A stretch of DNA of 64,000 nt from NCBI RefSeq assembly GCF_900109355.1, contig NZ_FOBF01000021.1, positions 1 through 64,000 of the forward strand. The letters run 5' to 3'. Position 1 is the stretch's first letter; each line of letters begins with the position of its first letter. The notes under the pieces are model-generated. The model was not told where the DNA came from and made no database searches. It was given only the letters and a program-made list of their open reading frames with translations. The DNA comes from Nonomuraea pusilla. Its GTDB lineage: Bacteria; Actinomycetota; Actinomycetes; Streptosporangiales; Streptosporangiaceae. Shown here piece after piece: positions 16,650 to 25,676 of the stretch. A program made the translations under genes and the position numbers.

Positions 16650-18028
16650 TTCCGCAGCAGCCGTCCCGCCCGCTCGCGCAGCACGGCGACGACGTCGCCG
16701 GCCTTGGCCTCGGCCTTGACCGCCTTCGGGTCGGTCGGCCCCGTCGCCCAGTCGGCGGTGTGGACGGCGACCGGCTTGCGCTTGACCGCCGTCTGCACGG
16801 CGAGCGGCTGCAGCAGCCAGCGGCCGTCCCAGCGCAGCAGCCCGACGCAGCCGGTGGAGGCGGCGACCAGCTCGGGGGTGAGCGGGCCGCAGGCGGGCAG
16901 CCGGTCGAGGTCCCACTCCAGGCCCTCGCCGCCGACGTCGAGCGTCGTGCCGTCGGTGGTGTAGCCCTCCAGCAGCACCGGCTCGGCGATGCGCACCGGG
17001 TGGCGGTCGAGCGGCGGCACCGGCGCGGCCACGGCCCCGCCGAGCATGACCCGCGCCGTCGTGAACGGGTCGGCCTCCGCGCCTGCGGTCGCGCGGTCGT
17101 CGTGCCAGACCAGGTCGCCGCCGGGCAGCAGCGGCAGGTCGGTGACGTCCAGGACGCGCCGCTCGGCCAGGGCGCCCATCAGCACCGGGTACCCGGCGAG
17201 CAGCCGCCACACGGCGGGGCCGACGATGGTCTCCACCTTCGCCGCGGCCACGCTGGTGCGCACCAGGCGGGGCGTGCCGCCGCCCGCGGGCTCCAGCACG
17301 CCGTGGACCTGGACGCGGACCACCGTGCCGTGCTCGTGCACGTCGGCGCCGAGGACGAGGAGGCGTCCCGACACCGGCTCAGCCGTGCCCTGCCAGGGGC
17401 CGGACTGCGCGAGCAGCAGGCCCCGCGTCCACAGGTCGGCCCAGCGGCGGGCGGGCAGCCGGTCCACCGTGGCGACCGGGCAGGACGCGCGCAGTTCGGC
17501 GGCGAGCCCGTCGAGCAGCACGGCCAGGCCGCGCAGCTCCGGGACGCCGAGCAGCGCCTCGACGGCCTGGTCGCAGGCCGTGACGAGGTCGTGGTCCACG
17601 CCGCGCCAGCCGGTGATGGCCAGCTCGCGCAGCCACACCCGGCAGCCTTCCAGCAGGTTGACGGGGATCCCGGCGGCCGGGGCCGCCGGCTGCCACGCCT
17701 CCCTGGTGCGCCCGAGCGCCGCGTCCAGGCCGGACAGCAGGGCGTCGTGCACCGCGCCGAGCAGCGCGGCCCGGCCGCCGGCCAGCGCCGCGAGGTGCTC
17801 GTCGGCGACGGAGCCCGCCGCCACCTTCTCGGCCGCCTCGGCGATCCGCGCCCCGACCGGTGTGGCCGCGAGCGCACCCGCCAGGCCGGACAGCGCCGAC
17901 TCCGCCTCCTCGCCGACCCTGGCGAACCCCAGCGCGAACGCGCCGTCGAAGCCCGTCACCAGGTCGAGCGCCTCACCCGTTCCCGCGGGCAGTCCCGTGA
18001 GCAGCTCCCCGAGCCGCGTGTCCGTCAT
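16646..18028 (-). CDS. uncharacterised 460-aa protein of the MoxR-vWA-DUF5682 cassette
   Basis: I do not recognise this family. It is a 460-aa soluble protein. The N-terminal 200 residues are Ala/Leu-rich helices (EEAESALSGLAGALAATPVG). The middle and C-terminal parts look beta-rich, with RLLVLGADVHEHGTVVRVQV and LLRWDGRWLLQPLAVQ, and it ends in a Lys/Arg-rich tail. It lies between the SWIM gene (TGATG overlap at 18028) and the vWA gene (ATGA overlap at 16649), so it belongs to the same translationally coupled operon. A client-recognition or scaffold role is a guess. Confidence 0.8.
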   Translation of the reverse strand: MTDTRLGELLTGLPAGTGEALDLVTGFDGAFALGFARVGEEAESALSGLAGALAATPVGARIAEAAEKVAAGSVADEHLAALAGGRAALLGAVHDALLSGLDAALGRTREAWQPAAPAAGIPVNLLEGCRVWLRELAITGWRGVDHDLVTACDQAVEALLGVPELRGLAVLLDGLAAELRASCPVATVDRLPARRWADLWTRGLLLAQSGPWQGTAEPVSGRLLVLGADVHEHGTVVRVQVHGVLEPAGGGTPRLVRTSVAAAKVETIVGPAVWRLLAGYPVLMGALAERRVLDVTDLPLLPGGDLVWHDDRATAGAEADPFTTARVMLGGAVAAPVPPLDRHPVRIAEPVLLEGYTTDGTTLDVGGEGLEWDLDRLPACGPLTPELVAASTGCVGLLRWDGRWLLQPLAVQTAVKRKPVAVHTADWATGPTDPKAVKAEAKAGDVVAVLRERAGRLLRK

Positions 18029-18510
18029 CACCGCACCGCCGGGAACCAGTGGAGCTCCGCCAGCGGGGCGGTGCTGTCGGGAACCTCCAGGTAGGCGAGG
18101 TGGCGCAGGAACCTGGCGAACACCGCGGCGGCGGGCGCCCGCGTGGGGCCGCCGCTCAGGCTGCCCAGCAGGTCGCCCCCGGCCGCGACCTCGACGCGCA
18201 GGTAGCGGGCCACCCGGTCGAGGCCGTACTGGAGGACGGCCTCGTCGGCCAGCGCGCGCAGGTGCTTGCACGGCGTGCCGTACAGCCCGCCGCACGGGCG
18301 GTTGTTGTTGGTGCTGCACGTGTACGCGTGGGTGCCGGCGGCGATCGACGAGACGTAGACCCGTGCGATGTCGGATCCGCTCGACACGACGCCCTGCAGC
18401 CGTCCGTCCGCGAGTTCGACGAACGGCACCTTGGCGAGTTTGCGCGGCTGCACGGGCGGGACGACCCGCACCACGCTGCGCTGTTCCCACGCGGAGATGT
18501 CCGCGTCCAA
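18028..18510 (-). CDS. SWIM zinc-finger protein
   Basis: 160 aa, first gene of the cassette. A SWIM-type finger lies near the middle: YTCSTNNNRPCGGLYGTPCK followed by HLRAL, giving the Cys-xn-Cys-x-His ligands. SWIM domains bind DNA or proteins. The TTG at 18510 is preceded by GGAGG nine bases away. An in-frame ATG at 18567 would add 19 residues and lacks a ribosome-binding site, so the TTG is preferred. The downstream gene overlaps the stop as TGATG. The promoter probably lies in 18511-18643, a comparatively AT-rich stretch. Confidence 0.88.
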   Translation of the reverse strand: MDADISAWEQRSVVRVVPPVQPRKLAKVPFVELADGRLQGVVSSGSDIARVYVSSIAAGTHAYTCSTNNNRPCGGLYGTPCKHLRALADEAVLQYGLDRVARYLRVEVAAGGDLLGSLSGGPTRAPAAAVFARFLRHLAYLEVPDSTAPLAELHWFPAVR

Positions 18511-18643
18511 GCCTTTCGACCTCCAGAAGGGAAGGGTCGCGGGAGCTCGCGCGCACGGCGGCGTCACCGCGATCGAATGATCAACGAGCCGCGAATCTAC
18601 CGGAGGCGACTGACAATCGAAGCGAATCAGACCTATTACCCCG

Positions 18644-18730
18644 GCTCAGGTGGGGCCGACGGGGCCCACGCTCACCGTGACCGTCAGCTCAGGTGGAGCC
18701 GGTCGGGGCCGAGGCTCACCGTGACCGTCA
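18644..18730. repeat. 43/44-bp tandem duplication at the 3' end of the PL8 lyase gene
   Basis: Bases 18644-18686 repeat 18687-18730 with a few changes; both begin GCTCAGGTGG and end CTCACCGTGACCGTCA. On the minus strand the inner copy encodes the last residues of the lyase up to its TGA. The outer copy lies just past the stop and still reads LTVTVSVGPVGPT before its own stop. The C-terminus has therefore been duplicated, with the extra copy left untranslated unless the first stop is read through. Confidence 0.85.
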
Positions 18731-21056
18731 GCGACGCGCCCTGCCGGTCGGCGAGCGGCCCGAAGGCGAGCGCCAGCCGGTCGCCCGCGGTCGCGCCCAT
18801 CAGCAGCGGATGCCCCTCGACCAGGCCCGACACCGGGCGGTTCCACGTCACGACGAGGCTGTCCAGGTCCTCGCGCGGATCCGACACGGTCACGGCGGCC
18901 GTGCCGTCACCGCGCTCCCTGACCAGCACCGAGCAGGGCGCCGACGCCGTCAGCGGGCCGGCGGCGCCGCCGCGCCAGAAGTTCACGGCCGTCAGCCCGA
19001 GCGACGGCACCGCGACGCCCTGCCGTCCGGCGGTGTTGGCGAGCGGCAGGACGCCGGCCTGACCGGCGGCGCGGGCGCGCGTCTCGTCCAGGGTCGCGCC
19101 CGGGAGCAGCACGTAGAGGTAGGACGCCGAGCCGGGGTCCACGCCGTGGTCGAGCCAGAGGGTGACGTGGTCACGGCCGCCACCGGCCGCGCCCGCACGC
19201 GCCGTCCCGCCGCCCTCCGTCGCGCGCCCTGTCCCGCCGCCCTCCGTCGCGCGCCCCGCCTGGCCGCCCTCCCCCGCCTGCCCGTCCTCCCCTGCCCCTG
19301 GGCGGTGCTCGCGCAGGGTACGCAGTCCGCCGCCGGGCACCAGGTAGCCGCCGTGGCCCTCCAGGTGCGCCCAGCCCGGCCCCACGGAGAGCGCGGCGTC
19401 CGTCCTGCGGTTGTCCACGACGGTCTCGACCGGCACCCCGTCCGCGCAGGTGATGCCCGCGCCCAGGCACACCACCGCGTCGTCGAGGAAGAACCACGAC
19501 CTGAGCGCCTCCAGCGTGCTGCCCAGCCCGTACAGGTGCTGGCCGACGGCGGCGTACCTGCCGTCGGTCGTGCCGCCCACCCAGCGGGCCGGCGGGCAGG
19601 AGCCGCCCCACGCCTCCCCCGCGCCGTCCGGCAGGCGGCGCGTCGAGACCGTCGTGCCGGGCAGCCGGTACGGGTCGGCGGTCCGCCAGAACCCGTCGGA
19701 GTACTGGTCGCCGTGGCCCCCCGCCCACCACTGCAGCATGCCCGCGCCGGTGTGCCAGCCGCGCCGGTTCTCGCCGTTGCCGTGCTCGTAGTGCGCCACC
19801 CGGTGCGACGCCATGCTGAGCGCCGCGCACCAGCCGGGCCCGCGGTGCACCGCCCGCGCGCTCATCGGCATCAGCCGGTGCCCGCGCGGCTCGTCCAGAG
19901 CGGGCACGGCGTCGTCGGCCACGACCGGGGCCAGGCGGGCGTGCAGCGCCAGGTCGGCGTGGTCGAGCATCGGCCGGGCGGCGTCACGCAGCGCCCACCC
20001 CTTCACCAGGCCGTGCCAGCGCGACCGCCGCTCCGCCGAGGCCGACTCGGCCAGCAGCAGGAGGGCGGAGGCGATGGCCCGCCCCCTCGCGTGGTCGCCG
20101 TACGGCTGCCTGCCGACGGCTCTGCCGCTCACCGCGTCCATGCAGAGCCCGTCGTGGACGAACGGCGTGAACGACCGCTCGACCATCTCGTGGAAGCCGG
20201 GTGGCGCCTCGACCTCCCAGGGGGAGCCGCGCAGCACCGCGAGCAGCGCCGCCAGACCGCCCAGCAGCACGGCGCCGTACGTCCCCTGGTACGGCACGTG
20301 CGTGTGCTGGATGAACGAGCCGTCGGCGTAGAACCCGTCGCCCTCCCGCACCAGCGGGAACACCGGGGCGAGCGCCGAGGCCGCGCGCCGCGCCCCCTCG
20401 TGGTCGGAGCGCAGCGCGGCCAGCAGCAGCCGCACCGTGCACAGGTCCACCCGGTTGGCGCCGGTGCTGGTGCCCCGGTAGAAGGCGAGCCGGCGTTCAG
20501 GGACGAAGTGGTCCACGGCGTCGGCCAGCGCCCTGCTCCGCCGCTCGCCCAGGTGCGGGCCGACCAGCAGGGCCGCGTCCAGCAGCGCCTTCGGCACGCC
20601 GATCTGCCACGGCCACCAGTTGCCCGTCTGGCGGGCGCTCGCGGCGTACACGCGGGCCCGGTAGTGGTCCACGCCCGCGGCGACCGCTCCGGCAAGACCG
20701 GCGTCACCGGTGAGGCCCGTGCCGGGCAGCGCGTACGCGCGGGCCATCGTCTGGAGCCTGCCCGGGGTGACGCCGAACGACGGGAACGGCCGGCCGGGCC
20801 AGAGCGAGCCGTCGGACGGCGCCATCGCGTCGCGGTGCCGCGCCGCCCGCTCTCCCAGCGTCCGCAGCATCGTCCGGTACGGCTCCGCCGCCGGGTCGAA
20901 GCCGGACCCGGCCGTCGCCTCCAGCCACCGCGCGCGCAGCCGGACGAAGGAGTCGTCGGGCGTGTACGCGGGCCGCGCGGGCAGCAGCGCGCCGAGCGTC
21001 CCCGCCGCCGCGACGCCGCCGAGCAGGAGGAGGGATCGCCTCGATAGGGCCGCCAC
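18684..21056 (-). CDS. polysaccharide lyase family 8 (hyaluronate/chondroitin/xanthan lyase type), secreted
   Basis: 790 aa. The N-terminus LSRRSLLLLGGVAAAGTLGA is a twin-arginine-like signal. The alpha/alpha toroid carries the family pieces DGSFIQHTHVPYQGTYGAVL and GRQPYGDHARGRAI. The catalytic Tyr region reads GENRRGWHTGAGMLQWW, and SDGFWRTADPYRLPGTTVST follows. The C-terminal part is beta-sandwich and Gly-rich. The enzyme cleaves uronic-acid glycans by beta-elimination outside the cell; the exact substrate cannot be told. The GTG at 21056 is used because it sits just before the signal peptide; a longer frame to 21200 is not plausible. Codons about 600-645 are a low-complexity Gly/Thr/Glu run. 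Confidence 0.92.
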   Translation of the reverse strand: MAALSRRSLLLLGGVAAAGTLGALLPARPAYTPDDSFVRLRARWLEATAGSGFDPAAEPYRTMLRTLGERAARHRDAMAPSDGSLWPGRPFPSFGVTPGRLQTMARAYALPGTGLTGDAGLAGAVAAGVDHYRARVYAASARQTGNWWPWQIGVPKALLDAALLVGPHLGERRSRALADAVDHFVPERRLAFYRGTSTGANRVDLCTVRLLLAALRSDHEGARRAASALAPVFPLVREGDGFYADGSFIQHTHVPYQGTYGAVLLGGLAALLAVLRGSPWEVEAPPGFHEMVERSFTPFVHDGLCMDAVSGRAVGRQPYGDHARGRAIASALLLLAESASAERRSRWHGLVKGWALRDAARPMLDHADLALHARLAPVVADDAVPALDEPRGHRLMPMSARAVHRGPGWCAALSMASHRVAHYEHGNGENRRGWHTGAGMLQWWAGGHGDQYSDGFWRTADPYRLPGTTVSTRRLPDGAGEAWGGSCPPARWVGGTTDGRYAAVGQHLYGLGSTLEALRSWFFLDDAVVCLGAGITCADGVPVETVVDNRRTDAALSVGPGWAHLEGHGGYLVPGGGLRTLREHRPGAGEDGQAGEGGQAGRATEGGGTGRATEGGGTARAGAAGGGRDHVTLWLDHGVDPGSASYLYVLLPGATLDETRARAAGQAGVLPLANTAGRQGVAVPSLGLTAVNFWRGGAAGPLTASAPCSVLVRERGDGTAAVTVSDPREDLDSLVVTWNRPVSGLVEGHPLLMGATAGDRLALAFGPLADRQGASLTVTVSLGPDRLHLS

Positions 21057-21186
21057 GCCTGGATTATGGCTGCTCAGCCAGGTTCGGGGAACGAGAGGAG
21101 AAAATCTTCGCCGCCCGTGTCGATCCTGGGGTCCCGTGTTCGACGCGTTGGTGACCGTGAAGGAAGACCGGCACGCGGAGGGATCC

Positions 21187-21657
<471 letters not shown>

Positions 21658-21665
21658 CCGGCACG

Positions 21666-21791
21666 GCGCTCCTGACCGGCGGGAGCGCCGCCTCCCGGGC
21701 GCGGGCGACGCTCCTGACCGGCGGGGGCGCCGCCTCCCGGGCGCGGGCGGCGCTCCTGACCGGCGGGGGCGCCGCCTCCCGGGCGCGGGGC
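21666..21791. repeat. three tandem copies of a 42-bp unit
   Basis: Units start at 21666, 21708 and 21750 and differ at only a few positions; each includes GCTCCTGACCGGCGGG, GGCGCCGCC and CCCGGGCGCG. The unit length is a multiple of three and in one plus-strand frame reads LTGGGAASRARA repeatedly, but there is no start signal. The array fills the gap between the convergent VOC and CPBP genes. Its short palindromes could help end transcription. Confidence 0.9.
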
Positions 21792-21798
21792 GCGGGGC

Positions 21799-22587
21799 TC
21801 AGGCCCTCGCCCCGCGCGGCGCCGTCAGCAGCAGGGCGACGGCGAGCAGCGCGGTGAGCACCGCCTGCGTGGCCATGAGCACGGCCTGCGTGGTGTAGCC
21901 GGGCAGCAGCGACTGCACGGTGTTCAGCGTGGCGTGCACGGCGACCGCCGACGGCACGCTGCCGCCCGCGCGCTCGTACAGGCAGACCATGACGACCCTG
22001 ATGGCGACGGTGGCGACGAACCACCAGGCGATCCACGCCGGGGAGCGGCCGGCCTGGAACAGCGGCACGAGGTGCCAGAGCGCCCACACCACGCCGATGA
22101 CCAGCCCGGCGGCCAGGGCGCCCCGGCGGGCGCGCAGCGGCTCGACGGCGTACCCCATCCAGCCGGCCTCCTCGCAGAACGCCGCGACCAGGTACACCGC
22201 GAGCAGCGGCAGCGCGGCGGCGAGAGCGCCGTGCTCGCCGGGGACGGGCATCCCCGCGAGGGCGACCAGCCCGGACGCGGCCAGCGAGACGGCAGGCGAC
22301 GTCAGCAGGCTCGCCAGGAGGGCGCGGGGCTCGCGCAGGCCGCGCGGCGCGAGCGAGCGCCGCAGCAGCCCGCCGACGGCGCCGCGACCCTCGCGCCACC
22401 GTGCCATGATCACGGCGGCGATCAGCGGGGACGGGAACATGAGCGCCGCCACGGGTAAGTCCATCGGCAGCAGCGGCAGCTTCCCCCCGGACGCGCCGGC
22501 CACCCAGAACGGCACGCCGAGCAGGAACACCAGGCCGAAGAACGCCCACACCCGCCGCTCGCCCGCTAACCGGCCCTCAGACGCCAT
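21799..22587 (-). CDS. CPBP family intramembrane metalloprotease
   Basis: 262 aa with about seven to eight hydrophobic segments. The CPBP (Rce1/Abi-like) motifs are present: FCEEAGWMGYAVEPL (the EE-x3-R/Y-type motif 1), WALWHLVPLF (motif 2 His) and AVHATLNTVQSLLP (motif 3 H-x3-N). These enzymes cleave substrates within or near the membrane; in bacteria they serve prenyl-type processing, self-immunity to bacteriocins or anti-sigma degradation. The ATG at 22587 is chosen over GTG at 22602. There is no bacteriocin gene nearby. Confidence 0.9.
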   Translation of the reverse strand: MASEGRLAGERRVWAFFGLVFLLGVPFWVAGASGGKLPLLPMDLPVAALMFPSPLIAAVIMARWREGRGAVGGLLRRSLAPRGLREPRALLASLLTSPAVSLAASGLVALAGMPVPGEHGALAAALPLLAVYLVAAFCEEAGWMGYAVEPLRARRGALAAGLVIGVVWALWHLVPLFQAGRSPAWIAWWFVATVAIRVVMVCLYERAGGSVPSAVAVHATLNTVQSLLPGYTTQAVLMATQAVLTALLAVALLLTAPRGARA

Positions 22588-22668
22588 GCTGCGATTATCC
22601 ACACCACCCCGTCCGGTGCGGCCGGCGCGGGGCGGGAGCCCGGCGCGCCGGAGGCGGGGGCGGGACCG

Positions 22669-22725
22669 GGCGGCCTCCCGCCGGGGCGAGCGGAACGCGG
22701 GGCCTGGCGGCCTCCCACCGGGGCG
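22669..22725. repeat. two near-identical 20-bp GC-rich repeats, 37-bp spacing
   Basis: GGCGGCCTCCCGCCGGGGCG at 22669-22688 recurs with one change at 22706-22725. The 22588-22737 gap between the CPBP start and the end of the AfsR-like gene holds nothing else that I can identify. Confidence 0.7.
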
Positions 22726-22737
22726 GCGGAAGGGGCG

Positions 22738-25500
22738 TCAGTGGACCAGCAGCCGGTCGAGCAGCGCGTGCACCTGCGGGAAGGACATCGAGGAGCCCTC
22801 GCGCAGGCACGCCGACAGCTCCTCGGGCGGCAGCGCGCGGTGCACCGCCTCCACCCGGGCCGGGGCCTCCAGAGGGTCCATCTCGACGGGCGAGAAGCCG
22901 ATCCTCGTGGCGTTGGCCTCCACCGCGCCGAGCAGGCGCGCGCCGTCGCGCGGCGAGCCGGTGAGCGCCAGCGCCGCCGCCACGGTGTGGGCGATGACCA
23001 GCCAGGACGTGATGTCCCTGTCCTCGTGGACGCGGCGCAGGGTCGGCGCGGCCTTGGCGATCACGCGGTCCGCGCGCCCCAGCCGCAGGTCGATCTTCAT
23101 CATCAGCCAGGTGGACGACCCCAGCACGAACGTGTGCGCGTGGGCCGTGGCCACCTCGATCGACTCGATCAGCGGCTCCCTGGCCGCCTCGACCTGGCCC
23201 GCGAACATCAGCAGCATGCCGAGGCTCATCAGCGCCTCGGCCTCCAGCCAGCCCATGCCCGCCACCCTGGCGAGGTCCAGCGCGGCCCGCACGTCCGCCA
23301 CCGCGTTCGGCACGCCGCGGATGCCGCCGAACAGCGCGCCGTACGTGATGCCCTGCGCCTCCGCGACCAGGTCGCCCGCGGCCCGCGCCACCTCGGCCGC
23401 CTGCCGGGCGCGCTCGTGCGCCGCGGCGAAGTCGCCGACCAGGTAGTGCAGCCCGGCCATGCCGATCAGCGGCCGCGACCGCACCGCGGGAGGCGCGTCC
23501 GGCGACAGGTCCATGGCGGCGGACAGGCAGGCCAGCCCCTCGGCGACGTGCCCCCTGCGGTACCAGAACCACGACAGCGCTCCGCCCAGCCGCAGCGCGT
23601 ACTCGCCGTCGCCCGCGAGCAGGGCGGAGGTGAAGGCCGCGCGGTGCTCGGCCTGGTCGGCGATGAGCAGGTCCATCGCGGGGACCGCCTGCTCGCCGCG
23701 CAGCCTGGCCTCTGCGGCCTCGGCCCTGGCGAGCACCCAGGAGCGGTGGGCCTCCTGCGCGGACGCCAGCGCGGCGGCGTCCTGCCTGGCGCGGGCGAAC
23801 TCCTTCAGGGTCTCCAGCATCCGGTAGCGGCGCGGCGACGTGCCGGGCTCGACGGAGAGGAGCGACTTGCGCACCAGCGCGGCGACGCCCTCCAGCACCG
23901 GCCGCCCGCACACGGCCGAGGCCGCGTCCAGGTCGAAGCCGCCCGCGAAGACGCTGAGCCGGTGGAACAGCTCGCGCTCCGGCGCGGCGAGCAGGTCGTA
24001 GCTCCACTCGACGGTACGCGCCATGGTCCGGTGCCCGGCGGCGAGGACGGAGAACCTGTCGTCCATGGAGGCGAGGATCTGCTCGACCGACAGCACGCGG
24101 CACTGCCCGGCGGCCAGCTCCACGGCCAGGGGCAGCCCGTCGAGCCCGGCGCACAGCCGCCCGACCTGCCCCAGCTCGGCCGCGCTCGGCTCCCAGCCGG
24201 GGGCCGCGGCCCGCGCGCGGCTCACGAACAGCTCGCCCGCCTCGGACGTGGACAGCGGCGGCACCTCGTACAGCGCCTCGCCGGGCACGCCCAGCGCCTC
24301 CCTGCTGGTGGCGAGCACGCGCAGCTCGCCCGCGCCGCCCAGCAGCACGGTGACGACCTCGCGGACGGCATCCACGAGGTGCTCGCAGTTGTCCAGCACG
24401 AGGAGCGTCCGCCGCCCGCGCAGGGCCAGCACCAGCCGCTGCGGCGTGGCGGAGCCCGACAGGCCCAGCACCTCCGCGATGGCGTCGGCGAGCAGCGCCG
24501 GGTCGCGCAGCCCTGCCAGCTCCACCAGCCAGGGGCCGTCGGCGTCGCCGCGCTCGCGGGCCGCCTCCAGAGCAAGCCTGGTCTTGCCGATGCCGCCGGG
24601 CCCGGCCAGCGTGACCAGGCGGTGCTCGCGCAGCAGCGCGCCCACCTGCGCGGTCTCGGCGACCCTGCCGACGAGGCCGGTGACGGGGAACGGCAGGTTG
24701 CCCGCCGTCGGACGGGGCGGGGGCGCCGGTTCCGGCCGCAGGGCGTCGTCCTGGGCGAGCACGGCGGCTTCCAGCTCGCGCAGCGCGGGGCCCGGGTCGA
24801 TGCCCAGTTCCTCGGCGAGCACGCGGCGCGCGGTACGCAGCGCGGCGAGCGCGTCGCCCTGCCGTCCCGAACGGTACAGGGCGAGGACGAGCAGCTCCCA
24901 GCCGCGCTCGCTCATGGGCTGCTCGGCGGTGAGCTTCTCCAGCTCGGGCACGGCGGCGGCGTGCCTGCCGAGCGCGAGCTGCGCCTCGAACAGGCTCTCC
25001 CTGGCCGACAGGTACAGCCCTTCCAGCCTGGCGATCTCCGGCACGGCGAACGCCACGCCCGCGAACTCGCCGTACGGCTGGCCGCCCCACAGGCCGACGG
25101 CCTCGGTGAGCACGTCGGACGCGGCGGCGGCCTCGCCCGACTCCAGCAGCGCCCGCCCCTCCCCGACCAGCCGGACGAACCGCTCCGCGTCCACGGCGTC
25201 GGCGTCGACGCGCAGCGTGTAGCCGTTGCCGACGCGGGCCAGCACCCCGGACGGCGACCTGTTGGCACGTTCCGGTTCGAGCGCCTTGCGCAGCCTGGCG
25301 ATGTAGGAGTGCAGCGTCGGCATGGTGGGCGGGTCCTCGTCGCCCCAGGCGGCGTCGAGCACCCGTTCGGCCGAGACGACCTGGCCGCGGGCGGCGACGA
25401 GCACGGCGAGGACGGCCCGCTGGCGGGGGCCGCCGAGCGGGACGTCCACCCCGTCGATCTCGGCGGCGATCGGGCCGAGCACGTTGACGCGGAGCGCCAT
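22738..25500 (-). CDS. AfsR/SARP-type regulator with NB-ARC-like ATPase and TPR region
   Basis: 920 aa. An OmpR-type winged-helix DNA-binding domain (about 1-95, LHSYIARLRKALEPERANRS) is followed by the bacterial transcriptional activator (BTAD) domain (95-245). The NTPase has Walker A LAGPGGIGKTRLALEAA near residue 297 and Walker B-like RTLLVLDNCEHLVDAV. The C-terminal half is a long helical TPR-like array. This is the AfsR architecture, which couples ATP binding to activation of secondary-metabolite or stress genes. The ATG at 25500 directly precedes the first strand of the domain; an in-frame ATG at 25530 is possible. It lies downstream of a second gene of the same type. Confidence 0.92.
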   Translation of the reverse strand: MALRVNVLGPIAAEIDGVDVPLGGPRQRAVLAVLVAARGQVVSAERVLDAAWGDEDPPTMPTLHSYIARLRKALEPERANRSPSGVLARVGNGYTLRVDADAVDAERFVRLVGEGRALLESGEAAAASDVLTEAVGLWGGQPYGEFAGVAFAVPEIARLEGLYLSARESLFEAQLALGRHAAAVPELEKLTAEQPMSERGWELLVLALYRSGRQGDALAALRTARRVLAEELGIDPGPALRELEAAVLAQDDALRPEPAPPPRPTAGNLPFPVTGLVGRVAETAQVGALLREHRLVTLAGPGGIGKTRLALEAARERGDADGPWLVELAGLRDPALLADAIAEVLGLSGSATPQRLVLALRGRRTLLVLDNCEHLVDAVREVVTVLLGGAGELRVLATSREALGVPGEALYEVPPLSTSEAGELFVSRARAAAPGWEPSAAELGQVGRLCAGLDGLPLAVELAAGQCRVLSVEQILASMDDRFSVLAAGHRTMARTVEWSYDLLAAPERELFHRLSVFAGGFDLDAASAVCGRPVLEGVAALVRKSLLSVEPGTSPRRYRMLETLKEFARARQDAAALASAQEAHRSWVLARAEAAEARLRGEQAVPAMDLLIADQAEHRAAFTSALLAGDGEYALRLGGALSWFWYRRGHVAEGLACLSAAMDLSPDAPPAVRSRPLIGMAGLHYLVGDFAAAHERARQAAEVARAAGDLVAEAQGITYGALFGGIRGVPNAVADVRAALDLARVAGMGWLEAEALMSLGMLLMFAGQVEAAREPLIESIEVATAHAHTFVLGSSTWLMMKIDLRLGRADRVIAKAAPTLRRVHEDRDITSWLVIAHTVAAALALTGSPRDGARLLGAVEANATRIGFSPVEMDPLEAPARVEAVHRALPPEELSACLREGSSMSFPQVHALLDRLLVH

Positions 25501-25676
25501 TTCCCACCTCAGTTCCGCTGCCTGGGACAACGAAGCTTAGATGACATTTTGAACGATATGTCGGCCATTTTTGTCCTGACTCATCCGTCTTCCTGACGGT
25601 CGGGATGGGAGTCGTACAGGCCGCGGTGGGCGCGTGGTGAGGCGGCGGCGCGCCGTCGCCGGGCAGCCGGGGTGTG

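Noticed and set aside
21666..21791. CRISPR-like array
   Set aside because: Three copies directly abut with no unique spacers, so it is a simple tandem repeat.
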